The translations under genes and the position numbers were made by a program. Positions 38,087 to 44,082 of a stretch of DNA of 44,082 nt are shown in pieces. The notes below the pieces were generated by a model that had not been told where the DNA came from, searched no databases, and saw nothing but the letters and a program-made list of their open reading frames with translations. This DNA is from Eggerthellales bacterium (GTDB taxonomy: Bacteria; Actinomycetota; Coriobacteriia; Coriobacteriales; Eggerthellaceae): assembly GCA_029006935.1 (NCBI GenBank), contig JAQXGX010000087.1, positions 1-44,082 on the forward strand, written 5' to 3'. Position 1 is the first letter of the stretch; every line of letters starts with the position of its first letter.

Positions 38087-38163
38087 CGGGAAGTGGCGCA
38101 GTCTGGTAGCGCGCCTGCTTTGGGAGCAGGATGTCGCAGGTTCGAATCCTGTCTTCCCGACCA
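38087..38163 (+). tRNA. tRNA-Pro (anticodon TGG), CCA encoded
   Basis: CGGGAAGTGGCGCAGTCTGGTAGCGCGCCTGCTTTGGGAGCAGGATGTCGCAGGTTCGAATCCTGTCTTCCCGACCA. Confidence 0.96.
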
Positions 38164-38187
38164 AGCGGCTGCTTGACCAGCTAACAT

Positions 38188-38261
38188 GCGGGTGTGGTTC
38201 AATGGTAGAACTCGAGCCTTCCAAGCTTGCAACGCGGGTTCGATTCCCGTCACCCGCTCCA
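38188..38261 (+). tRNA. tRNA-Gly (anticodon TCC), CCA encoded
   Basis: GCGGGTGTGGTTCAATGGTAGAACTCGAGCCTTCCAAGCTTGCAACGCGGGTTCGATTCCCGTCACCCGCTCCA. Confidence 0.96.
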
Positions 38262-38271
38262 TAGAGAGCCC

Positions 38272-38303
38272 AGAGGGGGAGCTTCGGCTCCCCCTCTTGT
38301 TTT
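38272..38303. terminator. Terminator between tRNA-Gly and murI
   Basis: agagggggagcttcggctccccctcttgtttt (TTCG tetraloop). Confidence 0.8.
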
Positions 38304-39199
38304 CACCAGTCTATCGTCGGCAGATCCAGGTGGGCAACGCTGCTCATGGCTCCCCTGAACACCCGGGATCCAAAGCTTTCGAACTCCCGCAGATTCACTC
38401 CCGTGGTATAGAACCGACGCTGGGACCCGGACGGAGAAGCATTGAGCTGACCGCGGCGGGTCAAGATGGAGCGCACGTCCACGGCTGCTTCCCGAGCTGA
38501 GCTGATCAGCGTCACATCACGCCCTACCACGCCTCCGATCAGGGCCTTGATCAAAGGGAAATGGGTGCACCCCAGAACCAGGGTGTCGATGGAGCAGCGT
38601 CGCAGCGGTTCCAGGTACTCCCGGGCGATCTCCTCGAACTCAGGGCGAATATAGACCTTCGAAGCCAGGGACATGTAGTCTTCGATAGGGCCTTCCGCCA
38701 TGCGAATGCCCTGCTCGGCAATCTCAACGAACCGCGGCGTAGGAACGGAAAAAACCGTGATGCCCGCATCGATGCTGCGAATGGCCTTGGAATACGCCCC
38801 CGACTCCACCGTGCCCTTGGTGGCGATTACCCCCACGCGCCGGTTGTAGGTGGCCCGTGCGGCTGCACGAGCGCCTGGCTCCACGACTCCTATGATCGGC
38901 ACCTCGAAGCGCTCCTGAGCATGGGCCAGGCCCGCTGCCGTAGCGGTATTGCAGGCGATCACGATCATCTTCACATCCTGGGAAACAAGCCATGAGCAGA
39001 TCTGCTGCACGAAGCCGTCCACTTCCTCCTGAGGACGCGGACCGTAGGGACACCGGGCAGAGTCACCCACGTAGATCAGGTTTTCCCCGGGAAGCTCCTT
39101 GGCAATTTCACAGGCCACGGTCAGGCCTCCGAAGCCGGAGTCAAACACCCCGATGGGCCTTTGGTCGCTGACGTGAGGTATGTACTCGAATTCACACAT
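38303..39199 (-). CDS. murI: Glutamate racemase
   Basis: RPIGVFDSGFGGLTVACEIAKELPGENLIYVGDSARCPYG, VIACNTATAAGL and LVLGCTHFPLI. Confidence 0.96.
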   Translation of the reverse strand: MCEFEYIPHVSDQRPIGVFDSGFGGLTVACEIAKELPGENLIYVGDSARCPYGPRPQEEVDGFVQQICSWLVSQDVKMIVIACNTATAAGLAHAQERFEVPIIGVVEPGARAAARATYNRRVGVIATKGTVESGAYSKAIRSIDAGITVFSVPTPRFVEIAEQGIRMAEGPIEDYMSLASKVYIRPEFEEIAREYLEPLRRCSIDTLVLGCTHFPLIKALIGGVVGRDVTLISSAREAAVDVRSILTRRGQLNASPSGSQRRFYTTGVNLREFESFGSRVFRGAMSSVAHLDLPTIDW

Positions 39200-39253
39200 A
39201 GGGCAGAGTATACTCTAACCTTCGAAAAGACTAAAACCCAGGAAGGTCAAACC

Positions 39254-39736
39254 ATGGCTAAGCAAAAGGATCCCAAGACCAACGCCATACGAGCCTTCGA
39301 TGCCGCCAAGATCCCCCACCAGGTCCACACCTTCCCCGCCGATACCGCCCTTTCCGGCGTGGAGGTGGCTCATCTTCTGGACGAAGACCCCGATCGCGTG
39401 TTCAAGACCCTGGTTACCGTGGGCAAGAGCGAAGAGCATTACGTGTTCATGGTTCCCGTGGCCGAAGAGCTGGACCTTCGCAAGGCAGCATGTGCTGTGG
39501 GCGAAAAGAGCATCCACATGATTCGCTCCCGGGAGCTTCTTCCCCTGACGGGATACGTTCACGGAGGGTGCTCTCCCGTGGGCATGAAGAAGCAGTTCAC
39601 CACCGTCATCGACGAAACCGCCCAGCTCTTCGACCAGATCATCTTCTCCGCCGGACGAATCGGCTCTCAGATCGAATGCGCCCCTTCGTCTCTGGAATCC
39701 CTGGTGCCCTTGACCTACGCCGACATCACCGCATAG
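39254..39736 (+). CDS. ybaK: Cys-tRNA(Pro)/Cys-tRNA(Cys) deacylase (YbaK/EbsC family)
   Basis: NAIRAFDAAKIPHQVHTFP...EDPDRVFKTLVTVGKSEEHYVFMVPVAEELDLRKAA...GGCSPVGMKKQFTTVIDETA. Confidence 0.93.
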   Translation: MAKQKDPKTNAIRAFDAAKIPHQVHTFPADTALSGVEVAHLLDEDPDRVFKTLVTVGKSEEHYVFMVPVAEELDLRKAACAVGEKSIHMIRSRELLPLTGYVHGGCSPVGMKKQFTTVIDETAQLFDQIIFSAGRIGSQIECAPSSLESLVPLTYADITA

Positions 39737-39739
39737 AAA

Positions 39740-39768
39740 AAGGTGCCGGGCCCCAGGCCCGGCACCTT
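39740..39768. terminator. Bidirectional terminator between ybaK and the L,D-transpeptidase
   Basis: aaggtgccgggccccaggcccggcacctt. Confidence 0.75.
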
Positions 39769-39798
39769 CGCGCTATTCTGCTTGCTATTCAGAATCAC

Positions 39799-41355
39799 CT
39801 AGTAGTGCACCGACACCACGTCCCCTACCTCGATCAGAGAGTAGAGCTTCTTGGCCTTCTTCACCGGCAGGTTGATGCAGCCGTGGCTGCCGTTGCTCTT
39901 GTAGATCGTACCGCCAAAGCTGGAGCGCCAGTTTGCGTCATGCAGGCCCACGGAATTTCCCACGAAGGGCATCCAGTAGGAAACCTTGGTCTCATAGTCC
40001 TTCTTGCCGTTCTTGTAGCCCACCAGCGTGCTGGGGCTCTGCTTCAGGTTGATGCTGTACACTCCCGTGGGCGTGGAGCGATCGGCAGTTGCCAGGCCGG
40101 AAACGCAATCCGATTCCCAGATCAGCTTGCCCTTCTCGTCATAGAAGTACACGTGCTGCTCTCCCAGGTCAATGTCGATGAAGCGCTTGCCCCAGTCCCG
40201 CTTGCCAGGACCATTGTAGGCCGCGCCCTTGGTGGTGGTGGGAATATCCTCGGTGATGGTCTTACCCTCTTCCACATCCTTCTTCACCAGGTTGATCAAC
40301 GCAGCGTGATCCACCGCCCAGCCATAGTCCCCACCGGAAACCGTGATCTTCTTCCCATCGGGACGCTTGTACGTACGCTGGGTGCCCACGGTGTCGCACG
40401 AGTCGGCAACGGTTTCCACCCAATCGTTCATCTTGGAGGTGTCGAAGGATACGTCAGCGTTGTCCCCCAGGATTACCCAGTTGGAGATCAGGTCGGCGTT
40501 CACCTGAGCCACCACGTCATCTGCCAGCTTCAGGGTCACGTCCGCCTCGATCATCTTGTTAGCCTTCTTGACGGCCTTCTTCACCTTGGCATCATCGGCC
40601 ACGATGGTCGGCTGCACCAGATGCTCCTTACCCAGCTCCAAAGCATCAAGCATGGACACCACCGCCGACTCGATGGCCTGGACCGTCACGTCGGTCTGGA
40701 GCTTGGTTCCGTAGCTTTCAGAGACCACCACGAACTTCTTCTTGCTCTTACTGAAGCGGATGGAGGCGTTCTTCGTATCCTCGGCGTCCTTGTTATGGGC
40801 GCGAATCGCCTTGGTGATGGTCTTGCCCGCCACGGAATCATCATAGGTTGCTACCAGCTTGGAAGTTATGTCATGGTTGGCGAACAGCTCCACCGGCCAC
40901 ATCCAGGGATTGCGACCCGCGTACAGCTCGTCGATATCAGCCTCCTTCTGGAAGCTGAATCCCAGGTCATCGGCGGAAAGGGTCAGGTCAAAATCGTTTC
41001 CTGTAACGTGGAGGGTGTAGTCTTCCGCCTGACTGGTCAGCACCTTCTCGATCTCAGTAGCACTCTTGAAGGAAACGTCAATGGAGCCCAGCTTCGTATT
41101 GGGGAAGAAGCGGTCCTGGAAGTACACGCTCCCGCCCACGTACGCGGCAGCAAGAAGAGCGATGACGATGCCCACGGCAATAAGGGTGGCCTTCTTCGCG
41201 CTCCCCCCCTTTGTGGAAGAGGGCAAGGGGGAAGACTCCCCCGTCTCAGGGTCAAAGGCAGGCCGGTACGCCTGGGGCGAAAACGTACCGTCTTCGAGCG
41301 TCTCCGGCGCGGCGTGCTTTCCCTTGGTCTGTGCGTTCTTCTTGCCAAAAGCCAT
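39799..41355 (-). CDS. L,D-transpeptidase (YkuD) with N-terminal TM and PG-binding-like domain
   Basis: Catalytic SNGSHGCINLPVKKAKKLYSLIEVGDVVSVHY; KRFIDIDLGEQHVYFYDEKGKLIWESDCVSG; single TM KKATLIAVGIVIALLAAAYVGGSVYF. Confidence 0.93.
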   Translation of the reverse strand: MAFGKKNAQTKGKHAAPETLEDGTFSPQAYRPAFDPETGESSPLPSSTKGGSAKKATLIAVGIVIALLAAAYVGGSVYFQDRFFPNTKLGSIDVSFKSATEIEKVLTSQAEDYTLHVTGNDFDLTLSADDLGFSFQKEADIDELYAGRNPWMWPVELFANHDITSKLVATYDDSVAGKTITKAIRAHNKDAEDTKNASIRFSKSKKKFVVVSESYGTKLQTDVTVQAIESAVVSMLDALELGKEHLVQPTIVADDAKVKKAVKKANKMIEADVTLKLADDVVAQVNADLISNWVILGDNADVSFDTSKMNDWVETVADSCDTVGTQRTYKRPDGKKITVSGGDYGWAVDHAALINLVKKDVEEGKTITEDIPTTTKGAAYNGPGKRDWGKRFIDIDLGEQHVYFYDEKGKLIWESDCVSGLATADRSTPTGVYSINLKQSPSTLVGYKNGKKDYETKVSYWMPFVGNSVGLHDANWRSSFGGTIYKSNGSHGCINLPVKKAKKLYSLIEVGDVVSVHY

Positions 41356-41491
41356 TGCCAACCTCGTTCATGTTTCTTTTGCAGGCAGTTGTGATATTGT
41401 ACCGCAGCATCCCCGCCCCTGCTTCCCTTCGCTTGACAAATCCAAGCAACTAGCACAGAATCATCTCTTCAAGGCTTGCCGCTATTCTTCG

Positions 41492-41856
41492 GGGGTGACT
41501 GGTTTCGACATGGTAGGCCTGACGTGAGGAGCAGGTCGTGGTCTCCTCGCCACGTTAAACAGGGGTAACGTCAAATTTAATTGGCAAGAACACTGGTGCT
41601 CAGCGCACCCTCGCTCTGGCTGCTTAATCGCACCGAGCCGTCGAACCTAGGGTTTTCCTCGCTTTAGGCAAGACGTCGACTTAGGGGAATGCTCTTTGGT
41701 ACGTAGCTGGTATGACCAAAGATAAGATTGAACCCGCTAGGAGAAGCTGGGCTTGTCAGTGAGCCAGGCCATCCGAACCTTCTTCACTGAATAAGCCTGT
41801 AGAGCCTGACAGAGGGTCTAGTATGGACCGGAGTTCGATTCTCCGCGCCTCCACCA
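41492..41856 (+). ncRNA. ssrA: Transfer-messenger RNA (tmRNA)
   Basis: 5' GGGGGTGACTGGTTTCGACATGG and 3' GGAGTTCGATTCTCCGCGCCTCCACCA; tag frame ends GKNTGAQRTLALAA-stop. Confidence 0.96.
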
Positions 41857-41864
41857 CAAATAAC

Positions 41865-41894
41865 AGAAGCCGGCAGATTTGCCGGCTTCTTTGC
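41865..41894 (+). terminator. ssrA terminator
   Basis: agaagccggcagatttgccggcttctttg. Confidence 0.8.
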
Positions 41895-41925
41895 TCTGAG
41901 GCGTCCTTTTCGCAGACCTCATCCG

Positions 41926-42519
41926 CTATTCTTCACCAGGAGAAACGGGAGGAGTGCTCAATGCCGCATTGCGCTTGGCTTCCCTCCGGGCCTGCCTGCG
42001 CTTCTTCGGATTGATCGCGTCCAGGGAATCCCTCATATCATCAACCTGGTCCATGATGTCGGCAAGCGTGGAATAGCCTTCCATGGCCACATCCTTGATC
42101 GTGCCAGCCATATCTTTCAGATCGTCCTTAGAGACCGCATCTCCGATAATGGGCAGACCCGACTTCTCCATAGCGGAAGATTTCTCGGGCTCGGAGGGCT
42201 CTTCGTCTTCCGGGTAGAAGTATTCCACCTTCTGCCCATCTTCGCCCTTCGCCGCAAAGCCGATTTCGCGACCAGACTTATCTACAAAGTAGTACAAGAT
42301 ATCATCTTCGTCGACCTCAACCTCCACAACCTGATCCTGGGAGTCCTCCACCTCCTCATAGTCGTCAAAGTCGCCCTCGAAGTAAACCTCCACCTCATCA
42401 CCGTCCTCATCGAGCACGATAACGCCAACCTGGACATCGTTTTCGTCCACCAGGTACCCGACTATATCCTTCTCATCGATCTGAACAGGCAGCTCATCAT
42501 TGGGATTATGCTCGGTCAT
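41926..42519 (-). CDS. Acidic protein of unknown function with internal repeat
   Basis: SD-like aggag before ATG (minus strand), no gap to smpB beyond 20 bp; repeat units DEKDIVGYLVDENDVQVGVIVLDEDGDEVEVYF / DEDDILYYFVDKSGREIGFAAKGEDGQKVEYFY. Confidence 0.8.
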   Translation of the reverse strand: MTEHNPNDELPVQIDEKDIVGYLVDENDVQVGVIVLDEDGDEVEVYFEGDFDDYEEVEDSQDQVVEVEVDEDDILYYFVDKSGREIGFAAKGEDGQKVEYFYPEDEEPSEPEKSSAMEKSGLPIIGDAVSKDDLKDMAGTIKDVAMEGYSTLADIMDQVDDMRDSLDAINPKKRRQARREAKRNAALSTPPVSPGEE

Positions 42520-42539
42520 AAGACTCTCCTTGCTGTCAA

Positions 42540-43004
42540 CTAGCGGCTGCGTTGCTTCAGCGCACGCTGAATTTCCCTGTTGGCATCGCGTTTTGCCATG
42601 CTTTCCCTCTTGTCATGGAGCTTCTTGCCACGTGCAACCGCCAGCTCCACCTTCACCAGGGAGTTTTCCTTAAAGTACATGCTCAACGGAACCAGGGTCA
42701 TTCCCCTTTCGCTCACCGCCCGCGATAAAGCCCTGATCTGCTTCTTATGAAGCAGGAGCTTGCGCTTACGGTCCGGATCAACGTTGAAGATAGTTCCGTT
42801 GGAATAGGGACGAATATGGACGTTAAGAAGCCATACCTCTCCGCCGCGGATCACAGCATAGCAATCCGTAAGCTGGCAGTTGTTCTCCCGCAGACTGCGC
42901 ACCTCGGTACCGGTCAGCACAAGGCCGGCCTCATAGGTTTCCACGATTTCGTATTCATGCAAGGCCCTGCGGTTTTTTGCAATGACCTTTTGTTCCTTCT
43001 TCAT
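42540..43004 (-). CDS. smpB: SsrA-binding protein
   Basis: VIAKNRRALHEYEIVETYEAGLVLTGTEVRSLRENNCQLTDCYAVI...KLHDKRESMAKRDANREIQRALKQRSR. Confidence 0.97.
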   Translation of the reverse strand: MKKEQKVIAKNRRALHEYEIVETYEAGLVLTGTEVRSLRENNCQLTDCYAVIRGGEVWLLNVHIRPYSNGTIFNVDPDRKRKLLLHKKQIRALSRAVSERGMTLVPLSMYFKENSLVKVELAVARGKKLHDKRESMAKRDANREIQRALKQRSR

Positions 43005-43236
43005 AGGACCGAATCACCCTTACCATCCAATTCGCTGGAGAACAATCATAGCACGCGCCGAGCAGTTGCCCAAATGCCCAACCACATAGATACATCCTGC
43101 AGAAACAAGGAAAACACGCTGAATCTAGCTGAACAACAACGCGAACGACCGCAATACGCTTAATAAAACCACGCCAGAAGACGCCGAGCAATCACGGCCA
43201 TACTTGACTCCGACAGTGCAAGAACAGGAGGAGAAG

Positions 43237-43947
43237 ATGAAGCTCAGAGCCGCATTCGGAACGGCTTGCGCTATAGGAAGCGCATTAGCCCTGCTGTCCC
43301 TGCAAACCATGGCAAGAGCATCTGAGCCCGCGCCATCTCCTGCTGAGGCGAGCGGAAAAACACGCACGGTCCAAAGCAGCCCCTTCTCCCAAGTGGACTG
43401 GGATTACTGGGCCGGCATCAATTCTCACATAATCGGATGGATAGACATACCGAAGATCAACATAAGCCTGCCCCTTGCTCAGGCGGATACGTCAGAGCCA
43501 AACCGATACCTGAACCATGACGCCTTCGGAAAGCCAAATATTTACGGTTGCGCCTTTATCGACTCGAGCTGCAAAGATAGGGGGATAGCTTCCCGATGCA
43601 CCCTGATCTACGCCCACCACATGAACGACGGTTCCATGTTCTCAAAGCTAGCAATAAAACCGAGGAACAGCCGACTGAAGGCATACATTCAAACCAGGAA
43701 GGAGCGAGAAACCGTAAAGCTAGAAGAATGGAAGGTGGTAAACGCAGACAAAGAGAAGGTCCGAACCCGATTCAAATCATGGGAAGACTATTCCGCATGG
43801 TATCAAGAGGTGTTTAGGCTCAATAACGCCGAAACGACGACATCTAGAACGATATGCTTTGCCACCTGTTCGTACGGCCTGTTCGCGAATCAAAGGACCC
43901 TGGTCTACGGCAAGGCCGTGAAACTAGAAGAAACTTCCCAAACATGA
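43237..43947 (+). CDS. Class B sortase
   Basis: Signal-like N-terminus; NSHIIGWIDIPKINISLPLAQ, LIYAHHMNDGSMFSKL (His), TICFATCSYG (Cys) and RTLVYGKAV (Arg). Start trimmed to MKLRAAFGTAC. Confidence 0.88.
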   Translation: MKLRAAFGTACAIGSALALLSLQTMARASEPAPSPAEASGKTRTVQSSPFSQVDWDYWAGINSHIIGWIDIPKINISLPLAQADTSEPNRYLNHDAFGKPNIYGCAFIDSSCKDRGIASRCTLIYAHHMNDGSMFSKLAIKPRNSRLKAYIQTRKERETVKLEEWKVVNADKEKVRTRFKSWEDYSAWYQEVFRLNNAETTTSRTICFATCSYGLFANQRTLVYGKAVKLEETSQT

Positions 43948-43970
43948 GAAAGGGGCCCCGCAGGGCCCCC
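43948..43970 (-). terminator. Candidate rRNA-operon terminator
   Basis: GGGGCCC-CGCA-GGGCCCC stem; minus-strand TTTCTC follows. Confidence 0.5.
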
Positions 43971-43999
43971 GTGGATCGTGGTCGGGACGCGGGAAGCGC

Positions 44000-44082
44000 C
44001 CTGCGCGAGCACGACGTCCTATCCTCCCACGGACTCCACCGCAGTACTTTCGGCGATGGCAGGCTTAACTGCCGAGTTCGGA
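44000..44082 (-). rRNA. rrf: 5S rRNA, partial (5' part beyond the window edge)
   Basis: Reverse complement TCCGAACTCGGCAGTTAAGCCTGCCATCGCCGAAAGTACTGCGGTGGAGTCCGTGGGAGGATAGGACGTCGTGC is a 5S core; 3' end approximate. Confidence 0.88.

Noticed and set aside
39490-41394. 634-aa plus-strand ORF
   Set aside because: Antisense to the L,D-transpeptidase with SHGCINLP motif; also runs out of ybaK in another frame.

Overview
This 44,082-bp, high-GC window is chromosomal and looks actinobacterial. Gene content and neighbourhood suggest Coriobacteriia/Eggerthellaceae, but that is inference; I could not search a database. Most of it is housekeeping: serC/serA, prfA-prmC, trxB/trxA, tig-clpP-clpX-valS, a polar amino-acid ABC transporter, infC-rpmI-rplT, argS, an FKBP, rdgB, murI, ybaK, an L,D-transpeptidase, ssrA/smpB, seven tRNAs and a partial 5S rRNA at the right edge. 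The least ordinary segment is about 5.4-10.7 kb. It holds a VWA-domain protein divergent from two tandem DUF262-type (DGQQR) paralogues that lack a visible C-terminal nuclease domain, then an MBL-fold hydrolase and a macro-domain/HTH fusion with a degenerate macro motif. A perfect 17-bp palindrome (GTCAACTG-G-CAGTTGAC) lies in the divergent intergenic region. This is my best candidate for an undescribed stress or defence module. Other points of interest are a probable ATA start codon for infC with an upstream attenuator-like leader, a NYN-LOTUS(OST-HTH)-type protein with an SR/RS-like linker, an ABC permease with a large N-terminal extracytoplasmic extension, an acidic internally repeated protein between smpB and ssrA, a lone class B sortase beside the rRNA operon, and intergenic repeat families at 1-440 and 26.9-27.5 kb. 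All calls come from reading the sequence and ORF track.
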